A stretch of DNA of 64,000 nt from Lapidilactobacillus dextrinicus DSM 20335 (GCF_001436095.1 NZ_AYYK01000022.1:1-64000), one strand, 5' to 3'. Positions 26,450 to 36,638 are shown, counted from the first letter of the stretch. Numbers and translations are program-made. Notes: generated by a model from the sequence alone, not told the origin.

Positions 26450-27214
26450 CTAGCCATCAATTAATTGATCTTGGGCATTAAAGTAATTCTGGTAGGCTGC
26501 ATAACCAGCTATAATTGAGCCTAAGCTCGTCGTGGTCATTAACATGAAGGTCACCATAATTTGGTACTTAATCGCCCTAACAGGATCAACACCAGCAAAA
26601 ATCAAACCAGACATCATACCGGGCAAACTAACAAGACCAACTGTTTTAGCAGAATCAATCGTTGGCTGCATCGCAGTTTTAATACTAGCCCGTAAAATAG
26701 GTAAAGAAGCTAACTTCTTATCTGCACCTAAGGCCAATTTTTCCAAAATCTGTTGATGCTGATCGTGAAATTGTTGATTCATGCTACGATAACACAAACC
26801 AATCCCCACCATTGAATTACTGGCAATCATGCCACTAATTGGAATAATCTGAGAGGGAACAAATTTAATGGCACCTGAGGCAATCAAAACGCCCATGGTG
26901 ACGTAAGTACTGACAAAAATAGCAATTAATGAATCTAAATAACGTTTATGCTGATTCGGATTACGTTTATACGCATTCCAAGCGGCATTAAGGACAATGA
27001 AGAAACTCATCGCACTTGTTAAAACAACATTGTTAACGCGGAAAATATATTTTAATAAATAACCGACAATAATCAGTTGGATAACCGCCCGCGCAATACT
27101 ATAAAAAATATCTTTGGTTAGATTTAATTTTTCCCGTTCACTAATGGCCACGCCGATTAATACCAGCGCAAAAGAAAACACCAATGATAAATTATTGACT
27201 GATAGCTGATTCAT
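26450..27214 (-). CDS. fetB: ABC transporter permease, FetB/YbbM (UPF0014) family
   Basis: 254-residue membrane protein with six to seven helices of the UPF0014 family, known in E. coli as the permease of the FetAB iron exporter that protects against oxidative stress. The start is placed at M (27214), preceded by AAGGAAGGG. It overlaps the end of the ATPase gene by 23 nt. The upstream extension to 27277 is merely open frame inside the ATPase gene. Iron export is inferred from family; the substrate here is untested. Confidence 0.82.
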   Translation of the reverse strand: MNQLSVNNLSLVFSFALVLIGVAISEREKLNLTKDIFYSIARAVIQLIIVGYLLKYIFRVNNVVLTSAMSFFIVLNAAWNAYKRNPNQHKRYLDSLIAIFVSTYVTMGVLIASGAIKFVPSQIIPISGMIASNSMVGIGLCYRSMNQQFHDQHQQILEKLALGADKKLASLPILRASIKTAMQPTIDSAKTVGLVSLPGMMSGLIFAGVDPVRAIKYQIMVTFMLMTTTSLGSIIAGYAAYQNYFNAQDQLIDG

Positions 27215-27848
27215 CGACAATCTTCCCTTCCTTAATCCAAATAACCTGTTGTGCCTGTGCCAAAATATCACTTTCATGAGTTACTAATAAAATAGTCACC
27301 CCGTCAGCATGAACCCGTTGAATTAATTTTTTAACAATGGCTTTACTGGCACTATCTAGCCCAACGGTTACTTCATCAAGTAATAAGACTTTAGGCAAGA
27401 AAATCAAATTACGAATCAAGGCTACCCGTTGCCGTTCACCGCCAGATAACTCCGTAATTTTCTTAGTTAAATATGATTCAGGTAGATCGACCAAATCTAA
27501 CAAATGATCAACTTTAGCTTGTTCGAATGCTTTGCCGCGAACAAGAAACGGAAATGCCAAATTATCTTGAACAGTCTCGCCAAAGAGCGTTGGTTGTTGA
27601 AAACAATAGGAAACTTCTTTGCGATAATCTGTGGTTGGATAACTTGCTTGGGCCTGATTGTTAAATAAGATTTCCCCACTTGTCGGTGTTAACAGTGTCG
27701 CGATTAACTTTAATAGCGTACTTTTACCACCACCGGAAGGACCACTAATGGTTAAGTAATCACCTGAGTTAACTTGTAAATTAATACCATTGATAATTGG
27801 CTTCTCCTCGACAACAAAGTCAACCTGCCGCATTGTTAAAATTGACAT
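27192..27848 (-). CDS. fetA: ABC transporter ATP-binding protein, FetA/YbbL family
   Basis: 218-residue ATPase partner of the FetB-type permease. Walker A GPSGGGKST (about 36-44), signature LSGGERQR, Walker B LLLDEV and the switch histidine in VTHESD are all present, so it should be active. GGGAG precedes the ATG. First gene of a two-gene unit overlapping fetB, with a 258-bp upstream region that includes an unusual hairpin and short frame at 27963-28047. Confidence 0.85.
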   Translation of the reverse strand: MSILTMRQVDFVVEEKPIINGINLQVNSGDYLTISGPSGGGKSTLLKLIATLLTPTSGEILFNNQAQASYPTTDYRKEVSYCFQQPTLFGETVQDNLAFPFLVRGKAFEQAKVDHLLDLVDLPESYLTKKITELSGGERQRVALIRNLIFLPKVLLLDEVTVGLDSASKAIVKKLIQRVHADGVTILLVTHESDILAQAQQVIWIKEGKIVDESAISQ

Positions 27849-27962
27849 ATTTCGTCAGCTCCCAATAATTAAAATAGCTTATTTTTATGATACTAAGTTT
27901 TATAACAATTCTAATCTAGAATACTTTATCATGATTATAACAATTTTTACAATACCATCTGA

Positions 27963-28013
27963 TTAATCAAAAATTATGTACCACTCAAAATTAATAACAA
28001 AAAACGGGCACAT
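27963..28013 (-). CDS. Possible 16-residue leader peptide upstream of fetAB
   Basis: A strong GGGAGGA site 3 nt or so before ATG gives the short frame MCPFFVINFEWYIIFD. The ATG lies in the stem of the hairpin at 28008-28047 and the ribosome site in its loop. No homologue is known to me. It may be chance inside a terminator. Confidence 0.22.
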   Translation of the reverse strand: MCPFFVINFEWYIIFD

Positions 28014-28047
28014 ATTTCCTCCCGCTTTAAGTGACTACCATATGTGC
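28002..28047 (-). terminator. Hairpin with T run after the small membrane-protein gene
   Basis: An 8-bp stem (28008-28015 with 28040-28047) with a 24-nt loop, followed on the minus strand by CCGTTTTTTG. A second small hairpin (CACTC/GAGTG, 28059-28075) lies just upstream. It ends the 28107-28571 gene or acts as a fetAB leader. Confidence 0.5.
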
Positions 28048-28106
28048 ATATATTGCTTCACTCGGTAAATGAGTGCGCGACCTAAAAATTCAAGGCTATT
28101 TTTAAC

Positions 28107-28571
28107 CTATTTATTTTTGGGAACGTGATGTTCTAAATTATCTGCATCAATCTTTTCCATATCGCCAACATACTCTAAGGTAGTTGGGTTATTTAAGTAA
28201 ACCACATCGAAATGAAAAGTTGTTCCACGTTGCCAACATTCCGTAACTAATAATCGTGCTGGTAAATCTAACCCTTCATTTAAGACCACACTTAATTGTG
28301 GTGCGGTAATCTTAATTTCGTCATCACAGCTTAACTGCACCAGATACTCATAAATCAAAACATCACGATGCCAAATTGAAACAGGAATTGAACTTTGTAA
28401 AGTTTCTGGCAATACTTGGGGTACTTTCTTTTGGATTTTAGGTAATAACGACCGCATTTGCCGATCAAGTTGTTTTTGATAATGAATTTGTCGTTGACGC
28501 AGCCATAAATGATGAACCGTAAAATAACAAACAATGGCTGCAATAATAACCAGAATAATTTGCCACCACAT
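28107..28571 (-). CDS. Small membrane-anchored protein of unknown function
   Basis: 154 residues from the ATG at 28571, which follows GAGG by about 8 nt. A GTG at 28580 could also start but abuts the ribosome site. A single N-terminal membrane helix (about 2-20) is followed by a basic stretch (RQRQIHYQKQ) and a soluble domain of about 120 residues, probably cytoplasmic. I recognise no family. It is divergent from rpoY-rnjA and followed by a hairpin. Confidence 0.7.
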   Translation of the reverse strand: MWWQIILVIIAAIVCYFTVHHLWLRQRQIHYQKQLDRQMRSLLPKIQKKVPQVLPETLQSSIPVSIWHRDVLIYEYLVQLSCDDEIKITAPQLSVVLNEGLDLPARLLVTECWQRGTTFHFDVVYLNNPTTLEYVGDMEKIDADNLEHHVPKNK

Positions 28572-28793
28572 CAAGGACACCTCTTCTCAATCAGACTACC
28601 TTTAGTATACGGTGCTACACCCCTAAAAACTATTAAAAAGAATTAAGCTCGTTATCTTCAATGCCATTAGACAGGACTCGTTGCCGATTTAGTTAGTATA
28701 CAATTCCTTGAAAATATGATAACATCAACATAACTGTTGTGTAATGCAACCAAATCGAGCGGAAAAATTAAACAAATAAAAGGAGTTTTTATA

Positions 28794-29009
28794 TTGATTT
28801 TTAAAGTATTATATCAACCTGACAAAACACGTAATCCTCAACGAGAATTAACACAATCACTTTATTTAGAGGCTAACTCTGCTGTTGAAGCACGAGCTCT
28901 TGTTGAAGAGAATACGAACTATAACATCGAACTTATCCAAGAATTAACTGGTAATTTCTTGGAATTCGAACAAAAAGAGCCAAGTTTTAAGCTCACGGAG
29001 TTTAATTAA
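28794..29009 (+). CDS. rpoY: RNA polymerase epsilon subunit RpoY (DUF1447)
   Basis: 71-residue small subunit of Firmicutes RNA polymerase. The sequence IFKVLYQ...SLYLEA...NIELI...FLEFEQ follows the Bacillus RpoY pattern. The start is TTG at 28794 with AAAGGAG 8 nt upstream; the frame is open further to 28737 but has no better start. The stop overlaps the RNase J1 ATG by one base, the conserved arrangement in Firmicutes. Confidence 0.9.
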   Translation: MIFKVLYQPDKTRNPQRELTQSLYLEANSAVEARALVEENTNYNIELIQELTGNFLEFEQKEPSFKLTEFN

Positions 29010-30706
29010 TGAACAACAAACGGCCTAAGATTCAAAATAATGAAACGGCAGTCTATGCCATTGGCGGTTTGGGTGAAATTGGTAAAAATATGTACGGTGT
29101 TCAATTCCAAGATGAAATCATCATCATTGACGCCGGAATTAAATTTCCTGAAGATGAATTATTAGGTATTGACTACGTTATCTCTGATTATAGTTATATT
29201 GCAGATAACATTGATAAAGTCAAAGCACTGGTTATCACCCATGGCCATGAAGATCATATTGGCGGTATTCCATTCTTGCTTAAACAAATTCCTAATATTC
29301 CAGTTTATGCTGGTCCTTTGGCAATGGCTTTAATTAAAGGCAAGCTTGAAGAGCACGGTTTACTAAATAGTACAGAATTACACGCCATTAACGAAGATTC
29401 TGTCTTAAAATTCCCTAAAGTAAGTGTCACCTTTTTCAGAACTACCCACTCGATTCCTGACACACTTGGCATTGCTGTGCATACGCCTCAAGGTGTCATT
29501 GTTGAAACTGGTGACTTCAAGTTTGACCTAACGCCAGTTGGCGATCAACCAGCACCAAACTTACAACGTATGGCTAAACTTGGTGAAGAAGGCGTGCTCT
29601 TATTAATGTCTGATTCAACCAATGCCGAAGTACCAAACTTTACTAAGTCAGAACGCTTCGTTGGTAACTCTATTCGTCATATTTTCGAAGGTATTGAAGG
29701 GCGAATCATCTTCGCTTCTTTCGCTTCAAATATTTCACGTGTTGCCCAAGCTATCTCAGCTGCAATCGAACATCATCGTAAAGTTGCAGTCTTTGGTCGT
29801 AGCATGGAAACAGCTATCGTCAATGGCCAAGAGCTTGGCTATTTAAAGATTCCTGATGGCGTTCTAGTTGATGCCCATGAGATCAATTCATTGCCCGCTA
29901 ATGAAGTTATGATTCTCTGTACCGGTTCACAAGGTGAGCCAATGGCTGCTTTAAGTCGTATTGCCAATGGTACTCACCGTCAGATTTCTATTAATCCTGG
30001 TGATACCGTGATCTTCTCTAGTAATCCTATTCCTGGTAATACGATCAGCGTTAATCATTTGATCAACCAACTCTCTGAAGCTGGTGCTAATGTTATTCAC
30101 GGTAAAGTTAATAACATTCATACTTCTGGTCACGGTGGTCAGGAAGAACAAAAATTAATGCTTCGCTTAATCAAACCTAAATTCTTTATGCCAATTCATG
30201 GTGAATATCGTATGTTGAAGATTCATACTGAATTAGCTGAATTATGTGGCGTCCCTCAAAAGAATAGTTTTATTCTTGAAAATGGTGATGTGCTTGCACT
30301 CACTAAAGATCGTGCTCGTGTTGCCGGTCACTTCCCTGCTGATGACGTTTATGTCGATGGTAGTGGCATTGGTGATATTGGTAATGTGGTTTTACACGAT
30401 CGCCACGTTCTCTCCGAAGAAGGATTAGTCGTTGTGGTTGCCACTATCGATTATCAGAAGAAATTAGTATTAGCTGGTCCTGATATTTTGTCACGCGGTT
30501 TTGTTTACATGCGTGAATCAGGTCCATTAATTGAGACAGCACAAAAGCGCATCTATGGTTTAATTCGTAAGATGTTCGCTGAAGAAGAAAAAGTAACTGA
30601 ATCAATGTTACGCGATGCTATTATTGATTCCTTACAAAACTTCTTGTTTGAACGAACAGAACGACACCCATTGATTCTACCAATGCTTATCTCAACTTCT
30701 AATTAA
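29009..30706 (+). CDS. rnjA: Ribonuclease J1
   Basis: Dual endo- and 5'-3' exoribonuclease central to mRNA decay and rRNA maturation in Firmicutes. 565 residues with a metallo-beta-lactamase domain carrying the metal motif HGHEDH (78-83), an inserted beta-CASP domain, and a C-terminal domain. Length is normal for RNase J1. Translationally coupled to rpoY through a one-base overlap. Followed by a strong terminator. Confidence 0.94.
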   Translation: MNNKRPKIQNNETAVYAIGGLGEIGKNMYGVQFQDEIIIIDAGIKFPEDELLGIDYVISDYSYIADNIDKVKALVITHGHEDHIGGIPFLLKQIPNIPVYAGPLAMALIKGKLEEHGLLNSTELHAINEDSVLKFPKVSVTFFRTTHSIPDTLGIAVHTPQGVIVETGDFKFDLTPVGDQPAPNLQRMAKLGEEGVLLLMSDSTNAEVPNFTKSERFVGNSIRHIFEGIEGRIIFASFASNISRVAQAISAAIEHHRKVAVFGRSMETAIVNGQELGYLKIPDGVLVDAHEINSLPANEVMILCTGSQGEPMAALSRIANGTHRQISINPGDTVIFSSNPIPGNTISVNHLINQLSEAGANVIHGKVNNIHTSGHGGQEEQKLMLRLIKPKFFMPIHGEYRMLKIHTELAELCGVPQKNSFILENGDVLALTKDRARVAGHFPADDVYVDGSGIGDIGNVVLHDRHVLSEEGLVVVVATIDYQKKLVLAGPDILSRGFVYMRESGPLIETAQKRIYGLIRKMFAEEEKVTESMLRDAIIDSLQNFLFERTERHPLILPMLISTSN

Positions 30707-30716
30707 AAATTAGCTT

Positions 30717-30760
30717 ATCAGGCAGTCAACCCAGATCAGGTTTGACTGCCTGATTTTTTT
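30717..30760 (+). terminator. Terminator after rnjA
   Basis: Long stem (30717-30732 with 30739-30754) followed by a T run to 30760. Confidence 0.9.
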
Positions 30761-30875
30761 GATTGAAAAAGCCAACTGTTTTAGTACCGTTAATTGATAA
30801 CTTATTTGCTAATACGACTTTTAATAAAAAATGTTATAATAGTTTTTTACCATCCATCATTGCGGAGGGATTTTT

Positions 30876-31823
30876 TTGCCCAATTTTTCAATTATTATTA
30901 ATCTAAAAGCCGGTTCTGGTGCTGCCGCACAAGCTTGGCCACTCTTAAAAACAGAATTAGATCATCAACGGATTGATTACACACCTTACTTCACAGAATA
31001 TTCTGGTCACGCCATTGAACTAGCTAAAAAAATTGGCGACACCGCAGACGATGATTTTATCGTGGTAATCGTTGTTGGTGGTGATGGTACTGTCAACCAA
31101 GTTTTAAATGGTTTAGAACAGTCCGCACATCCGGAAACACCCATTGCTTATTTCCCGGCCGGTTCTGGTAACGACTTTGCCCGTAGTCTTCAGTTAACCA
31201 AAAACGCCCCTACTTTTGTTGAAAACCTCCAAAAAATTCATCGTAGTACCAGTTTGAATGTTTTTAAAATCAAATTAGGCGACCGAGCTGATCAAGCGTA
31301 CCAACAACAAAAATATCTAATTAACAACTTTGGGGTTGGCTTTGATGCTCATGTCGTTCACATGACTGAACATTCACCTTTGAAGGCGAAGTTAAATCGG
31401 CTGCATCTTGGCAAATTTGCCTATGTCATTAATTTGATTGCTGTTTTCAAAGACCAACAAACTTACGATCTTAAAATCATCGGTGAGCAAGTTGAAGAAT
31501 TTAAACAGGCTTACTTAGTCACTTTGACCAACATTCCATACTTCGGTGGTGGTGTTAACATTATGCCTACTGCTGATCCTCATCTTCACGACTTAAACTT
31601 AGTTGTCATTGAAAAACCAAGTTTACCGAAGCTGTTGCAATTATTTATCCGTATTCTAACCACGGGTAGTCATCTTAAAGATCCAGCTGTTCACGTCTTT
31701 AAAGGTGACCAGCTTAAATATGAAATAACACCGAAACAATTCGGCCAAATGGACGGCGAAGACATGGGCGCACATCAATTTATTGTTGAAGCTAGCAATG
31801 CCAGTCACCCATTTTGGATTTAA
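30876..31823 (+). CDS. Diacylglycerol kinase, DagK/YegS family
   Basis: 315-residue lipid kinase with the nucleotide-binding GGDGT motif (68-72) and the FPAGSGNDFAR stretch of the family. It would phosphorylate diacylglycerol, the by-product left when LtaS uses phosphatidylglycerol, so it complements the LTA genes at 882-6445. That link is metabolic, not positional. Start is TTG with GGAGG 7 nt upstream. A clear -10 (TATAAT, 30835-30840) precedes it and a terminator follows. Confidence 0.87.
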   Translation: MPNFSIIINLKAGSGAAAQAWPLLKTELDHQRIDYTPYFTEYSGHAIELAKKIGDTADDDFIVVIVVGGDGTVNQVLNGLEQSAHPETPIAYFPAGSGNDFARSLQLTKNAPTFVENLQKIHRSTSLNVFKIKLGDRADQAYQQQKYLINNFGVGFDAHVVHMTEHSPLKAKLNRLHLGKFAYVINLIAVFKDQQTYDLKIIGEQVEEFKQAYLVTLTNIPYFGGGVNIMPTADPHLHDLNLVVIEKPSLPKLLQLFIRILTTGSHLKDPAVHVFKGDQLKYEITPKQFGQMDGEDMGAHQFIVEASNASHPFWI

Positions 31824-31875
31824 AAAACGTCTGTTAACCCAAGTTGATAACTTGTGGATTAACAGACGTTTTTTT
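31822..31875 (+). terminator. Terminator after diacylglycerol kinase
   Basis: Long imperfect stem around an AAGTTGATAACTT apex, with A and T runs at both ends. It could also end the minus-strand HxlR remnant. Confidence 0.85.
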
Positions 31876-31905
31876 GTTAGTTTAATCTCTTACTTATATC
31901 GACAA

Positions 31906-32106
31906 CTATAAGGCTAAAAAGCCATCGTGCTCTAGTTCTCGTAATTGTTGCGTCAACATTTTTTGAGTAACTTGGGGAATGCGGTGTTTTAGCTCGCCGG
32001 AACGAAGTGGCCCTTGCCCTAAATGACATAAAATAATCGGCTTCCATTTACCACCGATTACTTCAAGGGTTGCTTCCACACCCAATTGATAAATTTTTTT
32101 CGTCAT
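31906..32106 (-). pseudogene. HxlR-family regulator, C-terminally truncated
   Basis: 66 residues covering the winged-helix core of HxlR proteins ([48 protein letters not shown]). The usual family length is about 100-120. The frame stops right after DGFLAL, where the wing (normally a VPPKVEY-like segment) should follow. The next bases run into further stops and the diacylglycerol kinase terminator. The truncated protein lacks the wing and dimer helix and is probably inactive. It is divergent from a broken oxidoreductase gene that was probably its target. Confidence 0.65.
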
Positions 32107-32139
32107 TAAAACTCACTCCTGCTCCATTTAGTACTTTTT

Positions 32140-32154
32140 AGTGCCTATCGCACT
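32140..32154. promoter_or_regulatory. Probable HxlR operator
   Basis: AGTGC-CTATC-GCACT palindrome in the divergent region. It is flanked by further half-site copies (AGTACT at 32130-32135, AGTGCA at 32159-32164). HxlR regulators usually bind such sites between themselves and the target gene. Confidence 0.45.
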
Positions 32155-32251
32155 TTAGAGTGCATACTTACTTTTTGTTGGTATATCATTTATACCCATT
32201 TACGTCGACAAAATCAATACTACTAAATCTAATCACTAAGGAGTGTCATTA

Positions 32252-33446
32252 ATGAAGAACTATCAATTTTTAACACCACTTGAATTTCCTAATGGGGTCA
32301 CACTAAAGAATTGAATTGTGATGTCACCAATGACAACAATGTCGAGTTTTTATAATGGGATGGTCTCTAATGATGAACTGGATTATTACCAAGCCCGCGC
32401 CGGTGGTCCCGGAATGATTATCACTGCCGTTGCCAATGTCTCAGATAACGGTAAAGGTTTCGAAGGTGAATTATCTGCTGCTAGTGATGATATGATTCCT
32501 GGATTAACTAAATTAGCCGCTACCATTAAACAAGACAGTGCCAAAGCTATTTTACAAATTTTCCACGCGGGTCGTAAATCTAATCATCAAGTTTTACGCG
32601 GTGAATAGCCAGTTAGTGCCAGCGCAATTGCTGCAGTTTACCGTTTACCCACCAAATTCTGAAACACCACGTGCATTAACTGAAGTTGAGATTCAACAAA
32701 TTATTCAAGATTTCGCTGCAGCTACTAAACGTGCCATCTTGGCTGGATTTGATGGTATCGAGCTTCATGGTGCTAACACCTATTTGTTACAACAATTTTT
32801 CTCTGCAAATTCTAATCAACAAACTGATCAATGGGGCGGTTCTTTAGAGAAGCGTATGACCTTTCCTTTAGCTGTCATTAATGCAGTTAAAGCAACAATT
32901 AAAGAAAATGCATCTGACCAGTTTATTTTAGGTTACCGTATTTCGCCTGAAGAAATCGAAACACCGGGTATTCGTTTAGCTGATTCATTAACTTTTGCCC
33001 AAACGATTAAACCTTTGATTAGTTATCTACATTTATCAATGGGTAGCTATCAAAGAACCTCACTAAATAATCAGGACGATAAAACACCATTATTAAACCA
33101 ATTTGCAGATGTTACCAATCATGAATTACCATTAATTGGCATTGGGTTCGTTGAAACGCCTACCGATGCGGAAAATGTTTTGGCCGGTGGTGCCGATTTA
33201 GTTGCCATTGGTCGTGAACTTTTACGTGAACCGCAATGGGTTCAAAAAATTCTTAGTGACGATGAAGCTAGTCTTCGTTTCAAAATGAGTCCTAATGAAA
33301 TGGACGAATTAGCAATTCCACGTGTCATGCAAGTTTACTTGCGCGAATCATTTGCTAAGGTCATGCACTTTACGACTGATAAAACTGCAGGTGAAAGTTA
33401 TCAAAATCAAGTTGCCCCAATGGAGGGATTTGAGAAAAAATTATAA
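32252..33446 (+). pseudogene. Old Yellow Enzyme-family NADH:flavin oxidoreductase, broken
   Basis: The sequence reads as an OYE-like FMN oxidoreductase from an ATG at 32252 with a good AAGGAG site. It is interrupted by an in-frame TGA at 32312-32314 (KN-stop-IVMSPM, where Arg is expected), a TAG at 32606-32608 (RGE-stop-PVSASA), and a frameshift near 32636-32650. From there the second frame continues to 33446 (YPPNSETPRAL... EGFEKKL). Conserved parts survive on both sides: SPMTTMSSFYNGMV, IFHAGRKSN, GFDGIELHGANTYLLQQFFS and GIGFVETP. Lesions are few, so loss of function looks recent. Confidence 0.85.
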
Positions 33447-33484
33447 GCTAACAGCACAACACTTTCAATTTTCAATAATAAGGC

Positions 33485-33523
33485 AAACAGGTCGCAACTT
33501 TAAAAAGTCGCGACCTGTTTTTT
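33485..33523 (+). terminator. Terminator after the oxidoreductase pseudogene
   Basis: 16-bp stem with one mismatch (33485-33500 with 33505-33520), then a T run. It is also positioned to end recD2 from the other side. Confidence 0.85.
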
Positions 33524-33531
33524 GTATTGAA

Positions 33532-35982
33532 CTAATTAATTGCGCCATTTGGTGTTATTCCATCCATGCCAATCATCGGATCGATTGTTCCTGAAGCAAT
33601 TAATTGAGCTGTTAAGCGATAATCACTGGGCTCATTAACTGTTGATTCACCCTTGTTTACTTCTTGAGCAGTAAGGTCAGTTTTAGCCACATTATTTTCT
33701 GAACTTGTTTCAGTATCAGAAGCAACTTCTTCAGGCTGTAATAACTTTTTAATCCGCATAGCTAATGTTGTCCGGCGTTCTTCGCCCTCAGACATAATGG
33801 CTTTTACAAAAGCTTCTTTTTGGCCCACCATCACGAGTTTATCCTTGGCGCGGGTAATTGCCGTATAAAGTAATTTTCGTTGCAGCATACGACGATTTTG
33901 CATGGTTAACGGTAAAATAACGAGTTGATACTCACTACCTTGTGATTTATGAATGGACACACAATAAGCCAGACTTAAATTACGCCAATCTGCTTGGGTC
34001 AATTCAACTTCTTGTCCAGAAAAATCAACAAACAATTTAGCCTGATGATCGTTTTTCTTTCCAGCAACTTCAATGCCGGTAATACGCCCAATATCGCCAT
34101 TATAAATACCGCGCTGACCATCATTTTGTAATTGAATTACCTTGTCACCAATCCGATATTTAACATCGCCAAAGACCACTTCTTTAGTTTGAGGGGTTTT
34201 TTTAGGATTAACTAGTGCTTGAACATCATTATTCAATACGTCAATTCCGGCAACACCCCGATACATTGGCGCTAGAATCTGAGTCTCTTCTAATGAAAAA
34301 CCGCGGGCCGTTGACTTAGCCACAACTTGTTCAATAATATGAGCGACTTGCCCCGGTAAACAAGTAATAAATGAGCGATCTGGTAAATTAGCCGTTAAAT
34401 TATCTGGAACATGCCCTTGATTAATTTCTTGTGCTAAAGAAACAATTGTTGAATCCGCAGATTGCCGATAAATCTTGGTGAGCTTCGTTGTTGGAATGCA
34501 ACCACTGGCAATTAAATCGGCAAAAACACGCCCTGGTCCTACCGAGGGCAATTGATCTTGGTCACCAACTAATAAGACTTGCATTCCTTCAGGAACTGAC
34601 TGAACTAATGTTTGAAATAGTTGTTGATCAACCATCGACATCTCATCAATAATTAATAAACGCCCATTAATTTCTTGTGCTTGGTCTAAGTAATGGGGAT
34701 CATCAACAGCGGTTAACCCTAGTAAACGATGAATGGTTTGTGCAGGCAGGCCAATGGTTTCACTTAACCGCTTGGCTGCTCGACCAGTTGGTGCAGCTAA
34801 CTGAATTGGAAAAGTTCCATCTTCGTAATCTTTCGGATCTAAACTCAAATGATGTTGCTTTGCAAACAGAACCACAACCGCATTCAAAATTGTTGTTTTT
34901 CCTGTTCCTGGACCACCGGTTAAAATACTTAATGGATTATTTAATCCCATCTTAATAGCATCAATTTGATGTTGGTCATAAGTAACTTTTAACCACCGAG
35001 ATAAAGCCTTTAACTCTTTAGCAAACGACTTTTCAGACCATGGTTTAACTTTGGCCGTCGTTAATTTTTCTAAACGGTTGGCAATATCAAATTCACTTTG
35101 AAAACTGGCGCGCAAATAGATTCGTTTGCTCTCAACAATAATGCCACCTTGACTAGCTAGTGAGACTAATTCTTCCGCAATTTGTTGATCAGTTGGGACT
35201 TGGCCACGATTAGATTGCAACAATTGCAATGCACCCTCTAAAACCGTTTCTGGATCTGAATAAGTATTCCCATTGATAGCTTGATCATTACGCAAAAATT
35301 GAATCAGCGCAGCTTCAATTCGCACCGGTGCATCAGCCGCAATTCCTAATTGCTCGGCGACTTGGTCAGCCCGTTTAAAGCCAATTCCCTGAATATCGTA
35401 AACAAGTTGATACGGATTCTTTTTAAGAATTTCCAACGCTTCTGTATGATACTTCGAAATGATCTGATCAATTAAACGAGGGCCAAAGCCAAACTCACCT
35501 AAACTAATCATCAATTGTTCCGTACCATGTGACTGTTTTAGCTGTTGAATAATAGCCTCTTGTTGTGTCTTTTTAATACCAACCGTGGCTAATTTATCTG
35601 GATTGGCTAACAATTGATCAATCGCACTAATCCCTAGACTATCAACAATCTTTTTAGCTGTGGCTTTACCAATTCCCTTAAATTGAGAACCTGAAAAGTA
35701 ATTAATCAAACTAGCCTCAGTATCTGGACGCACTAAGGCGTAACTCTCCGCCTGAAACTGTTGGCCATATTTAGGATGTTCAACAATTAAACCTGTGAAT
35801 TGATACTTTTCTTCTAGATTAAGGTCACCAAAACTGCCGGTTACGATCATCATTTCATCGTTCCAGTCAAAATTCTTTTTAGTTACTTTAACCGAAATTA
35901 TTTTAAACAGACTGGTTGGATTTTCGAACAAAACGCCGTCGATAAATCCTTCTAACTCTGCATTGGTTGAGATTGTCTTCAT
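33532..35982 (-). CDS. recD2: RecD2 (YrrC) ATP-dependent DNA helicase
   Basis: 816-residue SF1B 5'-3' helicase acting without RecBC, in replication-fork and repair processes. An N-terminal region with helix-hairpin-helix repeats (about 95-210) precedes the motor with Walker A GGPGTGKTT (356-364) and Walker B DEMSM (around 436-440). SIHKSQGSEY near the C-terminus is motif V/VI-like. A Glu/Thr/Ser-rich tail of about 70 residues ends it. GGAG precedes the ATG, 2 nt after the TPR gene stop, so the two are coupled. Confidence 0.93.
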   Translation of the reverse strand: MKTISTNAELEGFIDGVLFENPTSLFKIISVKVTKKNFDWNDEMMIVTGSFGDLNLEEKYQFTGLIVEHPKYGQQFQAESYALVRPDTEASLINYFSGSQFKGIGKATAKKIVDSLGISAIDQLLANPDKLATVGIKKTQQEAIIQQLKQSHGTEQLMISLGEFGFGPRLIDQIISKYHTEALEILKKNPYQLVYDIQGIGFKRADQVAEQLGIAADAPVRIEAALIQFLRNDQAINGNTYSDPETVLEGALQLLQSNRGQVPTDQQIAEELVSLASQGGIIVESKRIYLRASFQSEFDIANRLEKLTTAKVKPWSEKSFAKELKALSRWLKVTYDQHQIDAIKMGLNNPLSILTGGPGTGKTTILNAVVVLFAKQHHLSLDPKDYEDGTFPIQLAAPTGRAAKRLSETIGLPAQTIHRLLGLTAVDDPHYLDQAQEINGRLLIIDEMSMVDQQLFQTLVQSVPEGMQVLLVGDQDQLPSVGPGRVFADLIASGCIPTTKLTKIYRQSADSTIVSLAQEINQGHVPDNLTANLPDRSFITCLPGQVAHIIEQVVAKSTARGFSLEETQILAPMYRGVAGIDVLNNDVQALVNPKKTPQTKEVVFGDVKYRIGDKVIQLQNDGQRGIYNGDIGRITGIEVAGKKNDHQAKLFVDFSGQEVELTQADWRNLSLAYCVSIHKSQGSEYQLVILPLTMQNRRMLQRKLLYTAITRAKDKLVMVGQKEAFVKAIMSEGEERRTTLAMRIKKLLQPEEVASDTETSSENNVAKTDLTAQEVNKGESTVNEPSDYRLTAQLIASGTIDPMIGMDGITPNGAIN

Positions 35983-35984
35983 GA

Positions 35985-36620
35985 TTACTCCGCTAAAATC
36001 AATTTAACTGCATCGCCGTACTTCTTCGGTGCCACCTTAGCTGCCTGTTGTAGTAGTTGCGTTCCAGCTTCTAATTGCTGCGTGTTTAATAACACCGCAC
36101 CCGCTGTAAAAGCTATATCTGGATTGTCAGGTTCTAATTTAAGTGCCTGTTGTGCATAAGGCAAAGCTTGCGTCCACAATTGTTGCTTGGCAAAAATTTG
36201 GGCCAATAAGAGATTTTCAGTAAAACCAGCGTTCTTATCTTCAACTGCTGTTAAAGCAAAAACTGTGGCACGAGGTAAATCAGCTTGTTCAAAATAAATG
36301 ACCGCTAACATATAACTGGCTTCACGGGCATATTCTGAATGCAAAATAGTCGTTAACAAGGCAATCGCTTGATCGTTTTGTTGGAGCTGATGAGCGATAA
36401 TTGCACGATTATAAGTAATATCAGCCCGATCTGGCGCTAAAACTGCTGCCCGTTGTAATAATTGTCGTGCTTGGGTTAGATCCGTAACTTGAATTAACAT
36501 TGTCGCCAGTTGAACTAATAAATCAACATTATTGGGATCGGCATTTAAAAGCTGGGTTAATTTAACAATAGCTGTTTCTCGTTGACCTTGAGCAAATAAG
36601 TCTTGTACTTCCTGATTCAT
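35985..36620 (-). CDS. TPR-repeat protein (YrrB-like)
   Basis: 211 residues made almost entirely of tetratricopeptide repeats of about 34 residues (for example NRAIIAHQLQQNDQAIALL and PYAQQALKLEPDNPDIAFTAGA). It has no signal peptide or membrane segment, so it is a cytoplasmic protein-protein scaffold. Lies between a phosphatase and recD2; TPR genes next to recD2 are common in Bacilli. Partner unknown. Confidence 0.82.
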   Translation of the reverse strand: MNQEVQDLFAQGQRETAIVKLTQLLNADPNNVDLLVQLATMLIQVTDLTQARQLLQRAAVLAPDRADITYNRAIIAHQLQQNDQAIALLTTILHSEYAREASYMLAVIYFEQADLPRATVFALTAVEDKNAGFTENLLLAQIFAKQQLWTQALPYAQQALKLEPDNPDIAFTAGAVLLNTQQLEAGTQLLQQAAKVAPKKYGDAVKLILAE

Positions 36621-36638
36621 TTTGATCTCCCTACTGCA

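Noticed and set aside
32312-32608. TGA and TAG in the oxidoreductase as programmed read-through or recoding
   Set aside because: A frameshift lies further downstream and the partner regulator is also truncated, so decay is the simpler reading.
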